Source: Euonymus europaeus
Taxonomy: Eukaryota; Streptophyta; Magnoliopsida; Celastrales; Celastraceae
Reading direction: 5' to 3'
NCBI GenBank assembly: GCA_963580455.1
Contig: OY756969.1
Span: 23,656,760-23,720,759, forward strand
DNA length: 64,000 bases
Within the stretch, counting starts at the first letter, position 1. Each line of letters begins with the position of its first letter. This document shows, one piece after another, positions 37,969 through 52,022 of this stretch. A program made the translations under genes and the position numbers. A model generated the notes under the pieces. The model did no database searches. It saw nothing but the letters and a program-made list of their open reading frames with translations, and was not told the DNA's origin.

Positions 37969-39526
37969 TTCACCTAGTTAGCCGCGAAATGTGGTTTCTT
38001 TACATAAACGGTTTTATAAATATCCGTTGACTCCTAGTTCTTAATTCGGGGATTTTTAGCTTGATTTCACAATACTTTTCGAGCTCTACGATCCTGGCGT
38101 TTCGGATTTTGATTTCAGAACTCGTGGCTAGTTGGTCTCGTTTCACCTAGTTAGCCGCGAAATGTGGTTTCTTTACGTAAACGGTTTTATGTATATCCGT
38201 TGACTCCGAGTTCTGAATTCGGTGATTTTTAGCTTGATTACACACTACATTTTGAGCTCTACAATCTTAGCATTTCGGATTTTGATTTCAGAACTCGTGG
38301 CTAGTAGGTCTTGTTTCACCTAGTTAGCCGCGAAATGTGGTTTCTTTACGTAAACGCTTTTATAAATATCCATTGATTCCGAGTTCTGAATTCGGTGATT
38401 TTTAGCTTGATTTCACACTACTTTTCGAGCTCTACAATCCTGGGTTTTCGGATTTTGATTTCAGAACTCGTGGCTAGTTGGTCTCGTTTCACCTAGTTAG
38501 CCGCGAAATGTGGTTTCTTTACGTAAACGGTTTTATGAATATCCGTTGACTCCGAGTTCTGAATTCGGTGATTTTTAGCTTGATTTCACACTACTTTTTG
38601 AGCTCTACGATCCTGGCATTTCTGATTTTGATTTCAGAACTCGTGGCTAGTAGGTCTCGTTTCATCTTGTTTAACCGCGAAATGTGGTTTCTTTACGTAA
38701 ACGGTTTTATGAATATCCGTTGACTCCGAGTTCTGAATTCGGTGATTTTTAGCTTGATTTCACACTACTTTTCGAGCTCTACAATCCTGACGTTTCGGAT
38801 TTTGATTTCAGAACTCGTGGCTAGTTGGTCTCGTTTCACCTAGTTAGCCGCGAAATGTGGTTTCTTTACGTAAACGGTTTTATGAATATCCGTTGACTCC
38901 GAGTTCTGAATTCGGTGATTTTTAGCTTAATTTCACACTACTTTTCGAGCTCTACGATCCTGGAGTTTCGGATTTTGATTCCAGAACTCGTGGCTAGTTG
39001 GTCTCGTTTCACCTAGTTAGCCGCGAAATGTGGTTTCTTTACGTAAACAGTTTTATGAATATCCGTTGACTCCGAGTTCTGAATTCGGTGATTTTTAGCT
39101 TGATTTCACACTACTTTTTGAGCTCTACAATCCTGGTGTTTCGGATTTTGATTTCAGAACTCGTGGCTAGCAGGTCTCGTTTCACCTAGTTAGCCGCGAA
39201 ATGTGGTTTCTTTTAGTAAACGGTTTTATGAATATCCGTTGACTCCGAGTTCTGAATTCGGTGATTTTTCGCTTGATTACACACTACTTTTCGAGCTCTA
39301 CGATCCTAGCGTTTCGGATTTTGATTTCAGAACTCGTGGCTAGTTGGTCTCGTTTCACCTAGTTGGCCGCGAAATGTGGTTTCTTTTCGTAAACGGTTTT
39401 ATGAATATCCGTTGACTCCGAGTTCTGATTTTGGTGATTTTTAGCTTGATTTCACACTACTTTTTGAGCTCTATGATCCTGGAGTTTCGGATTTTCATTT
39501 CAGAACTCGTGGCTAGTAGGTCTCGT
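37796..39526. repeat. Partial HOR unit (monomer 7 onward) after the junction
   Basis: Ten monomers correspond to 14378-16108: the chimera, then HOR monomers 8 to 12 (174-bp copy at 38661) and the four that close the 16-monomer unit. The next full start, the CAGATTTATG monomer, is at 39527. Shared private changes TTTACATAAACGG and CAATCTTAGC show descent from the 13340-16108 unit rather than from 1-3115. Confidence 0.85.
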
Positions 39527-42500
39527 TTCACCTAGTTAGCCGCGAAATGTGGTTTCTTTACGTAAACAGATTTATGAATATCCGTTGACTCCGAGTTCTG
39601 AATTCGGTGATTTTTAGCTTGATTTCACACAACTTTTCGAGCTCTACAATCCTGGTGTTTTGGATTTTGATTTAAGAACTCGTGGCTAGTAGGTCTCGTT
39701 TCACCTAGTTAGCCGCGAAATGTGGTTTCGTTACGTAAACGGTTTTATGAATATCCATTGACTCCGAGTTCTGAATTCGGTGATTTTTAGCTTGATTTCA
39801 CACTACTTTTCGAGATCTACGATCCTGGCGTTTCGGATTTTGATTTCAGAACTCGTGGCTAGTTGGTCTCGTTTCACCTAGTTAGCCGCGAAATGTGGTT
39901 TCTTTACGTAAACGGTTTTATGAATATCCGTTGACTCCGAGTTCTGATTTTGGTGATTTTTAGCTTGATTTCACACTACTTTTCGAGCGCTATGATCCTG
40001 GAGTTTTGGATTTTGATTTCAGAACTCGTGGCTAGTAGGTCTCGTTTCACCTAGTTAGCCGCGAAATGTGGTTTCTTTACGTAAACAGTTTTATGAATAT
40101 CCGTTGACTCCGAGTTCTGAATTCGGTGATTTTTAGCTTGATTTCACACAACTTTTCGAGCTCTACAATCCTGGTGTTTTGGATTTTGATTTAAGAACTC
40201 GTGGCTAGTAGGTCTGTTTTCACCTAGTTAGCCGCGAAATGTGGTTTCTTTTAGTAAACGGTTTTATGAATATCCGTTGACTCCGAGTTCTGAATTCGGT
40301 GATTTTTCGCTTGATTTCACACTACTTTTCGAGCTCTACGATCCTAGTTTTTCGGATTTTGATTTCAGAACTCGTGGCTAATTGGTCTCGTTTCACCTAG
40401 TTAGCCGCGAAATGTGGTTTCTTTACGTAAACGGTTTTATGAATATCCGTTGACTCCGAGTTCTGATTTTGGTGATTTTTAGCTTGATTTCACACTACTT
40501 TTCGAGCGCTATGATCCTGGAGTTTTGGATTTTGATTTCAGAACTCGTGGCTAGTAGGTCTCGTTTCACCTAGTTAGCCGCGAAATGTGGTTTCTTTACG
40601 TAAACAGTTTTATGAATATCCGTTGACTCCGAGTTCTGAATTCGGTGATTTTTAGCTTGATTTCACACTACTTTTCGAGCTCTACAATCCTGGGGTTTTG
40701 GATTTTGATTTAAGAACTCGTGGCTAATAGGTCTCGTTTCACCTAGTTAGCCGCGAAATGTGGTTTCTTTACGTAAACGGTTTTATAAATATCCGTTGAC
40801 TCCTAGTTCTTAATTCGGGGATTTTTAGCTTGATTTCACAATACTTTTCGAGCTCTACGATCCTGGCATTTCGGATTTTGATTTCAGAACTCGTGGCTAG
40901 TTGGTCTCGTTTCACCTAGTTAGCCGCGAAATGTGGTTTCTTTACGTAAACGGTTTTATGTATATCCGTTGACTCCGAGTTCTGAATTCGGTGATTTTTA
41001 GCTTGATTACACACTACATTTTGAGCTCTACAATCCTAGCATTTCGGATTTTGATTTCAGAACTCGTGGCTAGTAGGTCTTGTTTCACCTAGTTAGCCGC
41101 GAAATGTGGTTTCTTTACGTAAACGCTTTTATAAATATCCATTGATTCCGAGTTCTGAATTCGGTGATTTTTAGCTTGATTTCACACTACTTTTCGAGCT
41201 CTACAATCCTGGGTTTTCGGATTTTGATTTCAGAACTCGTGGCTAGTTGGTCTCGTTTCACCTAGTTAGCCGCGAAATGTGGTTTCTTTACGTAAACGGT
41301 TTTATGAATATCCGTTGACTCCGAGTTCTGAATTCGGTGATTTTTAGCTTGATTTCACACTACTTTTTGAGCTCTACGATCCTGGCATTTCTGATTTTGA
41401 TTTCAGAACTCGTGGCTAGTAGGTCTCGTTTCATCTTGTTTAACCGCGAAATGTGGTTTCTTTACGTAAACGGTTTTATGAATATCCGTTGACTCCGAGT
41501 TCTGAATTCGGTGATTTTTAGCTAGATTTCACACTACTTTTCGAGCTCTACAATCCTGACGTTTCGGATTTTGATTTCAGAACTCGTGGCTAGTTGGTCT
41601 CGTTTCACCTAGTTAGCCGCGAAATGTGGTTTCTTTACGTAAACGGTTTTATGAATATCCGTTGACTCCGAGTTCTGAATTCGGTGATTTTTAGCTTAAT
41701 TTCACACTACTTTTCGAGCTCTACGATCCTGGAGTTTCGGATTTTGATTCCAGAACTCGTGGGTAGTTGGTCTCGTTTCACCTAGTTAGCCGCGAAATAT
41801 GGTTTCTTTACGTAAAGAGTTTTACGAATATCCGTTGACTCCGAGTTCTGAATTCGGTGATTTTTAGCTTGATTTCACACTACTTTTCGAGCTCTACAAT
41901 CCTAGTGTTTCGGATTTTGATTTCAGAACTCGTGTCTAGTAGGTCTCGTTTCACCTAGTTAGCCGCGAAATGTGGTTTCTTTACGTAAACGGTTTTATGA
42001 ATATCCGTTGACTCCGAGTTCTGAATTCCGTGATTTTTAGCTTGATTTCACACTACTTTTCGAGCTCTACGATCCTGGCGTTTCGGATTTTGATTTCAGA
42101 ACTCGTGGCTAGTAGGTCTCGTTTCACCTAGTTAGCCGCGAAATGTGGTTTCTTTACAAAAACGGTTTTATGAATATCGTTGACTGCTTGTTCTGAATTC
42201 GGTGATTTTTAGCTTGATTTCACACTACTTTTCGAGCTCTACAATCTTCGCATTTCGGATTTTGATTTCAGAACTCGTGGCTAGTAGGTCTCGATTCACC
42301 TATTTAGCCGCGAAATGTGGTTTCTTTACGTAAACGGTTTTATGAATATCCGTTGACTCCGAGTTCTGAATTCGGTGATTTTTAGCTTGATTTCACACTA
42401 CTTTTCGAGCTCTACGATCCTGGTGTTTCGGATTTTGATTTCAGAACTCGTGGCTAGTAGGTCTCGATTCACCTATTTAGCCGCGAAATGTAGTTTCTTT

Positions 42501-45500
42501 ACGTAAACGGTTTTATGAATATCCGTTGACTCCGAGTTCTGAATTCGGTGATTTTTTGCTTGATTACACACTACTTTTCGAGCTCTACTATCCTAGCGTT
42601 TCGGATTTTGATTTCGGAACTCGTGGCTAGTAGGTCTCCTTTCACCTAGTTAGCCGCGAAATGTGGTTTCTTTACGTAAATGGTTTTATGAATATCCGTT
42701 GACTCCGAGTTCTGAATTCGGTGATTTTTAGCTTGATTTCACACTACTTTTCGAGCTCTACAATCCTGTGTTTTCGGATTTTGATTTCAGAAGTCGTGGC
42801 TAGTTGGTCTCGTTTCACCTAGTTAGCCGCGAAATGTGGTTTCTTTACGTAAACGGTTTTATGAATATCCGTTGACTCCGAGTTCTGAATTCGGTGATTT
42901 TTAGCTTGATTTCACACTACTTTTCGAGCTCTACAATCCTGGTGTTTCGGATTTTGATTTCATAACTCGTGTCTAGTAGGTCTCGTTTCACCTAGTTTGC
43001 CGCGAAATGTGGTTTCTTTACGTAAACGATTTTATGAATATCCGTTGACTCCGAGTTCTGAATTCGGTGATTTTTAGCTTGATTTCACACTACTTTTCGA
43101 GCTCTACGATCCTGGCGTTTCGGATTTTGATTTTAGAACTCGTGGCTAGTTGGTCTCGTTTCACCTAGTTAGCCGCGAAATGTGGTTTCTTTACGTAAAC
43201 GGTTTTATGAATATCTGTTGACTCCGAGTTCTGAATTCGGTGATTTTTAGCTTGATTTCACACTACTTTTCGAGCTCTACAATCCTGACGTTTCGGATTT
43301 TGATTTCAGAACTCGTGGCTAGTTGGTCTCGTTTCACCTATTTAGCCGCGAAATGTGGTTTCTTTACGTAAACAGTTTTGTGAATATCCGTTGACTCCGA
43401 GTTCTGAATTCGGTGATTTTTAGCTTGATTTCACACTACTTTTCGAGCTCTACAATCCTGGCATATCGGATTTTGATTTCAGAACTCGTGGCTAGTAGGT
43501 CTTGATTCACCTATTTAGCCGCGAAATGTGGTTTCTTTACGTAAACAGTTTTATGAATATCCGTTGACTCCGAGTTCTGAATTCGGTGATTTTTCGCTTG
43601 ATTTCACACTACTTTTCGAGCTCTACGATCCTGGTGTTTCGGATTTTGATTTCAGAACTCGTGGCTAGTTGGTCTCGTTTCACCTAGTTAGCCGCGAAAT
43701 GTGGTTTCTTTACGTAAACGGTTTTATGAATATCCGTTGACTCTGAGTTCTGAATTCGGTGATTTTTAGCTTGATTTCACACTACTTTTCGAGCTCTACG
43801 ATCCTGGAGTTTCGGATTTTGATTCCAGAACTCGTGGCTAGTTGGTCTCGTTTCACCTAGTTAGCCGCGAAATATGGTTTCTTTACGTAAACAGTTTTAC
43901 GAATATCCGTTGACTCCGAGTTCTGAATTCGGTGATTTTTAGCTTGATTTCACACTACTTTTCGAGCTCTACGATCCTGGTGTTTCGGATTTTGATTTCA
44001 AAACTCGTGTCTAGTAGGTCTCGTTTCACCTAGTTTGCCGCGAAATGTGGTTTCTTTACGTAAACGGTTTTATGAATATCCGTTGACTCCGAGTTCTGAA
44101 TTCGGTGATTTTTAGCTTGATTTCACACTACTTTTCGAGCTCTACGATCCTGGCATTTCGGATTTTGATTTTAGAACTCGTGGCTGGTTGGCCTCGTTTC
44201 ACCTAGTTAGCCGCGAAATGTGGTTTCTTTACGTAAACGGTTTTATGAATATCCGTTGACTCCGAGTTCTGAATTCGGTGATTTTTAGCTTGATTTCACA
44301 CTACTTTTCGAGCTCTACAATCCTGACGTTTCGGATTTTGATTTCAGAACTCGTGCCTAGTTGGTCTCGTTTCACCTAGTTAGCCGCGAAATGTGGTTTC
44401 TTTACGCAAACGGTTTTATGAATATCCGTTGACTCCGAGTTCTGAATTCGGTGATTTTTAGCTTAATTTCACACTACTTTTCGAGCTCTACGATCCTGGA
44501 GTTTCAGATTTTGATTCCAGAACTCGTGGCTAGTTGGTCTCGTTTCACCTAGTTAGCCGCGAAATATGGTTTCTTTACGTAAACAGTTTTACGAATATCC
44601 GTTGACTCCGAGTTCTGAATTCGGTGATTTTTAGCTTGATTTCACACTACTTTTCGAGCTCTACGATCCTGGTGTTTCGGATTTTGATTTCATAACTCAT
44701 GTCTAGTAGGTCTCGTTTCACCTAGTTAGCCGCGAAATGTTTTTTCTTTACGTAAACGGTTTTATGAATATCCGTTGACTCCGAGTTCTGATTTTGGTGA
44801 TTTTTAGCTTGATTTCACACTACTTTTCGAGCTCTATGATCCTGGAATTTCGGATTTTGATTCCAGAACTCGTGGCTAGTTGGTCTCGTTTCACCTAGTT
44901 AGCCGCGAAATATGGTTTCTTTACGTAAACAGTTTTACGAATATCCGTTGACTCCGAGTTCTGAATTCGGTGAATTTTATCTTGATTTCACACTACTTTT
45001 CGAGCTCTACAATCCTGGTGTTTCGGATTTTGATTTCATAACTCGTGTCTAGTAGGTCTCGTTTCACCTAGTTTGCCGCGAAATGTGGTTTCTTTACGTA
45101 AACGGTTCTATGAATATCCGTAGACTCCGAGTTCTGAATTCTGTGATTTTTAGCTTGATTTCACACTACTTTTCGAGCTCTACGATCCTGACGTTTCGGA
45201 TTTTGATTTCAGAACTCGTGGCTAGTTGGTCTCGTTTCACCTAGTTAGCCGCGAAATGTGGTTTCTTTACGTAAACGGTTTTATGAATATCCGTTGACTC
45301 CGAGTTCTGAATTCGGTGATTTTTAGCTTGATTTCACACTACTTTTCGAGCTCTACGATCCTGGTGTTTCGGATTTTGATTTCAGAACTCGTGGCTAGTA
45401 GGTCTCGTTTCACCTAGTTAGCCGCGAAATGTGGTTTCTTTACGTAAACGGTTTTATGAATATCCGTTGACTCCGAGTTCTGAATTCGGTGATTTTTCGC

Positions 45501-47484
45501 TTGATTTCACACTACTTTTCGAGCTCTACGATCCTGGCGTTTCGGATTTTGATATCAGAACACGTGGGTAGTTGGTCTCGTTTCACCTAGTTAGCCGCGA
45601 AATTTGGTTTCTTTACGTAAACGGTTTTATGAATATCCGTTGACTCCTAGTTCTGAATTCGGTGATTTTTTGCTTGATTTCACACTACTTTTCGAGCTCT
45701 ACGATCCTGGCATTTCGGATTTTGATTTCAGAACTCGTGGCTAGTTGGTCTCGTTTCACCTATTTAGCCGCGCAATGTGGTTTCTTTACGTAATCGGTTT
45801 TATGAATATCCGTTGACTCCGAGTTCTGAATTCGGTGATTTTTAGCTTGATTTCACACTACTTTTCGAGTTCTACGATCCTGGTGTTTCGGATTTTGATT
45901 TCAGAACTCGTGGCTAGTTGGTCTCGTTTCACCTAGTTAGCCGCGAAATTTGGTTTCTTTACGTAAACGGATTTATGAATATCCGTTGACTCCGAGTTCT
46001 GAATTCGGTGATTTGTAGCTTGATTTCACACTACTTTTTGAGCTCTACGATCCTGGCGTTTCGGATTTTGATTTCAGAACTCGTGGCTAGTTGGTCTCGT
46101 TTCACCTATTTAGCCGCGCAATGTGGTTTCTTTACGTAAACGGTTTTATGAATATCCGTTGACTCCGAGTTCTGAATTCGGTGATTTTTAGCTTGATTTC
46201 ACACTACTTTTCAAGCTCTACAATCCTGGCATTTCGGATTTTGATTTCAGAACTCGTGGCTAGTTGGTCTCGTTTCACCTATTTAGCCGCGCAATGTGGT
46301 TTCTTTACGTAAACGGATTTATGAATATCCGTTGACTCCGAGTTCTGAATTCGGTGATTTTTAGCTTGATTTCACACTACTTTTCGAGCTCTACGATCCT
46401 GGCGTTTCGGATTTTGATATCAGAACTCGTGGGTAGTTGGTCTCGTTTCACCTAGTTAGCCGCGAAATGTGGTTTCTTTACGTAAACGGTTTTATGAATA
46501 TCCGTTGACTCCGAGTTCTGAATTCGGTGATTTTTAGCTTGATTTCACACTACTTTTCGAGCTCTACGATCCTGGCATTTCGGATTTTGATTTCAAAACT
46601 CGTGGCTAGTTGGTCTCGTTTCACCTATTTAGCCGCGCAATGTGGTTTCTTTACGTAAACGGATTTATGAATATCCGTTGACTCCGAGTTCTGAATTCGG
46701 TGATTTTTAGCTTGATTTCACACTACTTTTCGAGCTCTACGATCCTGACATTTCGGATTTTGATTTCAGAACTCGTGGCTAGTTGGTCTCGTTTCACCTA
46801 TTTAGCCGCGCAATGTGGTTTCTTTACGTAAACGGATTTATGAATATCCGTTGACTCCGAGTTCTCAATTCGGTGATTTTTAGCTTGATTTCACACTAAT
46901 TTTCGAGCTCTACGATCCTGGCGTTTCGGATTTTGATTTCAGAACTCGTGGTTAGTTGGTCTCGTTTCACCTAGTTAGCCGCGAAATGTGGTTTCTTTAC
47001 GTAAACAGTTCTATGAATATCCGTTGACTCCGAGTTCTGAATTCGGTGATTTTTAGCTTGATTTCACACTACTTTTCGAGCTCTACGATCCTGGCGTTTC
47101 GGATTTTGATATCAGAACTCGTGGCTAGTTGGTCTCGTTTCACCTAGTTAGCCGCGAAATGTGGTTTCTTTACGTAAACGGTTTTATGAATATCCGTTGA
47201 CTCCGAGTTCTGAATTCGGTGATTTTTAGCTTGATTTCACACTACTTTTCGAGCTCTACGATCCTGGCATTTCGGATTTTGATTTCAGAACTCGTGGCTA
47301 GTTGGTCTCGTTTCACTTATTTAGCCGCGCAATGTGGTTTCTTTACGTAAACGGATTTATGAATATCCGTTGACTCCGAGTTCTGAATTCGGTGATTTTT
47401 AGCTTGATTTCACACTACTTTTTGAGCTCTACGATCCTGGCATTTCGGATTTTGATTTCAGAACTCGTGGCTAGTTGGTCTCGT

Positions 47485-47665
47485 TTCACCTATTTAGCCG
47501 CGCAATGTGGAAATGTGGTTTCTTTATGTAAACGGTTTTATGAATATCCGTTGACTCCGAGTTCTGAATTCGGTGATTTTTTGCTTGATTTCACACTACT
47601 TTTCGAGCTCTACGATCCTGGCATTTCGGAATTTGATTTCAGATCTCGTGGCTAGTTGGTCTCGT
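47485..47665. repeat. 181-bp monomer variant
   Basis: Third-block counterpart of 11074-11254 and 24067-24247, with the GGAATTTGATTTC variant kept. Confidence 0.9.
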
Positions 47666-48011
47666 TTCACCTATTTAGCCGCGCAATGTGGTTTCTTTAC
47701 GTAAACGGATTTATGAATATCCGTTGACTCCGAGTTCTGAATTCGGTGATTTTTAGCTTGATTTCACACTACTTTTCGAGCTCTACGATCCTGGCATTTC
47801 GGATTTTGATTTCAGAACTCGTGGCTAGTTGGTCTCGTTTCACTTATTTAGCCGCGCAATGTGGTTTCTTTACGTAAACGGATTTATGAATATCCGTTGA
47901 CTCCGAGTTCTGAATTCGGTGATTTTTAGCTTGATTTCACACTACTTTTTGAGCTCTACGATCCTGGCATTTCGGATTTTGATTTCAGAACAAGTGGCTA
48001 GTTGGTCTCGT

Positions 48012-48192
48012 TTCACCTATTTAGCCGCGCAATGTGGAAATGTGGTTTCTTTATGTAAACGGTTTTATGAATATCCGTTGACTCCGAGTTCTGAATTCGG
48101 TGATTTTTTGCTTGATTTCACACTACTTTTCGAGCTCTACGATCCTGGCATTTCGGATTTTGATTTCAGATCTCGTGGCTAGTTGGTCTCGT
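48012..48192. repeat. 181-bp monomer variant
   Basis: Third-block counterpart of 11601-11781 and 24594-24774. Confidence 0.9.
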
Positions 48193-49403
48193 TTCACCTA
48201 GTTAGCCGCGAAATGTGGTTTCTTTACGTAAACGGTTTTATGAATATCCGTTGACTCCGAGTTCTGAATTCGGTGATTTTTAGCTTGATTTCACACTACT
48301 TTTCGAGCTCTACGATCCTGGCATTTCGGATTTTGATTTCAAAACTCGTGGCTAGTTGGTCTCGTTTCACCTATTTAGCCGCGCAATGTGGTTTCTTTAC
48401 GTAAACGGATTTATGAATATCCGTTGACTCCGAGTTCTGAATTCGGTGATTTTTAGCTTGATTTCACACTACTTTTTGAGCTCTACGATCCTGACATTTC
48501 GGATTTTGATTTCAGAACTCGTGGCTAGTTGGTCTCGTTTCACCTATTTAGCCGCGCAATGTGGTTTCTTTACGTAAACGGATTTATGAATATCCGTTGA
48601 CTCCGAGTTCTCAATTCGGTGATTTTTAGCTTGATTTCACACTACTTTTCGAGCTCTACGATCCTGGCGTTTCGGATTCTGATTTCAGAACCCGTGGTTA
48701 GTTGGTCTCGTTTCACCTAGTTAGCCGCGAAATGTGGTTTCTTTACGTAAACAGTTCTATGAATATCCATTGACTCCGAGTTCTGAATTCGGTGATTTTT
48801 AGCTAGATTTCACACTACTTTTTGAGCTCTACGATCCTGGCGTTTCGGATTTTGATTTCAGAACTCGTGGCTAGTTGGTCTCGTTTCGCCTTGTTAGCCG
48901 CGAAATGTGGTTTCTTTACGTAAACGGTTTTATGAATATCCGTTGACTCCGAGTTATGAATTCGGTGATTTTTAGCTTGATTTCACACTACATTTCGAGC
49001 TCTACGATCCTGGCATTTCGGATTTTGATTTCAGAACTCGTGGCTAGTTGGTCTCGTTTCACCTATTTAGGCGCGCAATGTGGTTTCTTTACGTAAACGG
49101 ATTTATGAATATCCGTTGACTCCGAGTTCTGAATTCGGTGATTTTTAGCTTGATTTCACACTACTTTTCGAGCTCTACGATCCTGGCGTTTCGGATTTTG
49201 ATATCAGAACTCGTGGCTAGTTTGTTTCGTTTCACCAAGTTAGCCGCGAAATGTGGTTTCTTTACGTAAACGGTTTTATGAATATCCGTTGACTCCGAGT
49301 TCTGAATTCGGTGATTTGTAGCTTGATTTCATACTACTTTTTGAGCTCTACGATCCTGGCATTTCGGATTTTGATTTCAGAACTCGTGGCTAGTTGGTCT
49401 CGT

Positions 49404-49584
49404 TTCACCTATTTAGCCGCGCAATGTGGAAATGTGGTTTCTTTATGTAAACGGTTTTATGAATATCCGTTGACTCCGAGTTCTGAATTCGGTGATTTTT
49501 TGCTTGATTTCACACTACTTTTCGAGCTCTACGATCCTGGCATTTCGGATTTTGATTTCAGATCTCGTGGCTAGTTGGTCTCAT
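49404..49584. repeat. 181-bp monomer variant
   Basis: Duplicate of 25986-26166 at +23,418 bp. Confidence 0.9.
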
Positions 49585-50968
49585 TTCACCTAGTTAGCCG
49601 CGAAATGTGGTTTCTTTACGTAAACGGTTTTATGAATATTCGTTGACTCCGAGTTCTGAATTCGGTGATTTTTAGCTTGATTTCACACTACTTTTCGAGC
49701 TCTACGATCCTGGCATTTCGGATTTTGATTTCAAAACTCGTGGCTAGTTGGTCTCGTTTCACCTATTTAGCCGCGCAATGTGGTTTCTTTACGTAAACGG
49801 ATTTATGAATATCCGTTGACTCCGAGTTCTGAATTCGGTGATTTTTAGCTTGATTTCACACTACTTTTCGAGCTCTACGATCCTGACATTTCGGATTTTG
49901 ATTTCAGAACTCGTGGCTAGTTGGTCTCGTTTCACCTATTTAGCCGCGCAATGTGGTTTCTTTACGTAAACGGATTTATGAATATCCGTTGACTCCGAGT
50001 TCTCAATTCGGTGATTTTTAGCTTGATTTCACACTACTTTTCGAGCTCTACGATCCTGGCATTTCGGATTTTGATTTCAGAACTCGTGGTTAGTTGGTCT
50101 CGTTTCACCTAGTTAGCCGCGAAATGTGGTTTCTTTACGTAAACAGTTCTATGAATATCCATTGACTTCGAGTTCTGAATTCGGTGATTTTTAGCTAGAT
50201 TTCACACTACTTTTTGAGCTCTACGATCCTGGCGTTTCAGATTTTGATTTCAGAACTCGTGGCTAGTTGGTCTCGTTTCGCCTTGTTAGCCGCGAAATGT
50301 GGTTTCTTTACGTAAACGGTTTTATGAATATCCGTTGACTCCGAGTTATGAATTCGGTGATTTTTAGCTTGATTTCACACTACATTTCGAGCTCTACGAT
50401 CCTGGCATTTCGGATTTTGATTTCAGAACTCGTGGCTAGTTGGTCTCGTTTCACCTATTTAGGCGCGCAATGTGGTTTCTTTACATAAACGGATTTATGA
50501 ATATCCGTTGACTCCGAGTTATGAATTCGGTGATTTTTAGCTTGATTTCACACTACATTTCGAGCTCTACGATCCTGGCATTTCGGATTTTGATTTCAGA
50601 ACTCTCGGCTAGTTGGTCTCGTTTCGCCTTGTTAGCCGCGAAATGTGGTTTCTTTACGTAAACGGTTTTATGAATATCCGTTGACTCCGAGTTCTGAATT
50701 CGGTGATTTTTAGCTAGATTTCACACTACTTTTTGAGCTCTACGATCCTGGCGTTTCGGATTTTGATTTCAGAACTCGTGGCTAGTTGGTCTCGTTTCGC
50801 CTTGTTAGCCGCGAAATGTGGTTTCTTTACGTAAACGGTTTTATGAATATCCGTTGACTCCGAGTTATGAATTCGGTGATTTTTAGCTTGATTTCACACT
50901 ACATTTCGAGCTCTACGATCCTGGCATTTCGGATTTTGATTTCAGAACTCGTGGCTAGTTGGTCTCGT

Positions 50969-51149
50969 TTCACCTATTTAGCCGCGCAATGTGGAAATGT
51001 GGTTTCTTTATGTAAACGGTTTTATGAATATCCGTTGACTCCGAGTTCTGAATTCGGTGATTTTTTGCTTGATTTCACACTACTTTTCGAGCTCTACGAT
51101 CCTGGCATTTCGGATTTTGATTTCAGATCTCGTGGCTAGTTGGTCTCAT
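50969..51149. repeat. 181-bp monomer variant
   Basis: Duplicate of 27551-27731 at +23,418 bp. Confidence 0.9.
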
Positions 51150-51841
51150 TTCACCTAGTTAGCCGCGAAATGTGGTTTCTTTACGTAAACGGTTTTATGA
51201 ATATTCGTTGACTCCGAGTTCTGAATTCGGTGATTTTTAGCTTGATTTCACACTACTTTTCGAGCTCTACGATCCTGGCATTTCGGATTTTGATTTCAGA
51301 ACTCGTGGCTAGTTGGTCTCGTTTCACCTATTTAGCCGCGCAATGTGGTTTCTTTACGTAAACGGATTTATGAATATCCGTTGACTCCGAGTTCTCAATT
51401 CGGTGATTTTTTGCTTGATTTCACACTACTTTTCGAGCTCTACGATCCTGGCATTTCGGAATTTGATTTCAGATCTCGTGGCTAGTTGGTCTCGTTTCAC
51501 CTATTTAGCCGCGCAATGTGGTTTCTTTACGTAAACGGATTTATGAATATCCGTTGACTCCGAGTTCTGAATTCGGTGATTTTTAGCTTGATTTCACACT
51601 ACTTTTCGAGCTCTACGATCCTGGCATTTCGGATTTTGATTTCAGAACTCGTGGCTAGTTGGTCTCGTTTCACTTATTTAGCCGCGCAATGTGGTTTCTT
51701 TACGTAAACGGATTTATGAATATCCGTTGACTCCGAGTTCTGAATTCGGTGATTTTTAGCTTGATTTCACACTACTTTTTGAGCTCTACGATCCTGGCAT
51801 TTCGGATTTTGATTTCAGAACAAGTGGCTAGTTGGTCTCGT

Positions 51842-52022
51842 TTCACCTATTTAGCCGCGCAATGTGGAAATGTGGTTTCTTTATGTAAACGGTTTTATGA
51901 ATATCCGTTGACTCCGAGTTCTGAATTCGGTGATTTTTTGCTTGATTTCACACTACTTTTCGAGCTCTACGATCCTGGCATTTCGGATTTTGATTTCAGA
52001 TCTCGTGGCTAGTTGGTCTCGT
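51842..52022. repeat. 181-bp monomer variant
   Basis: Duplicate of 28424-28604; the last landmark before the offset changes from 23,418 to 23,591 bp. Confidence 0.9.

Larger units (their letters stand above)
39527..48365. repeat. Third copy of the 8.84-kb block
   Basis: It lies 23,418 bp beyond 16109-24947 and keeps the 174-bp monomer at 41430, the 172-bp monomer at 42123 and 181-bp monomers at 47485 and 48012. It shares GTAATCGG (near 45791) and GAATTCTGTG (near 45136) with the second copy but not with the first, so copies two and three are sisters and 3116-11954 is the outgroup. Confidence 0.87.
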
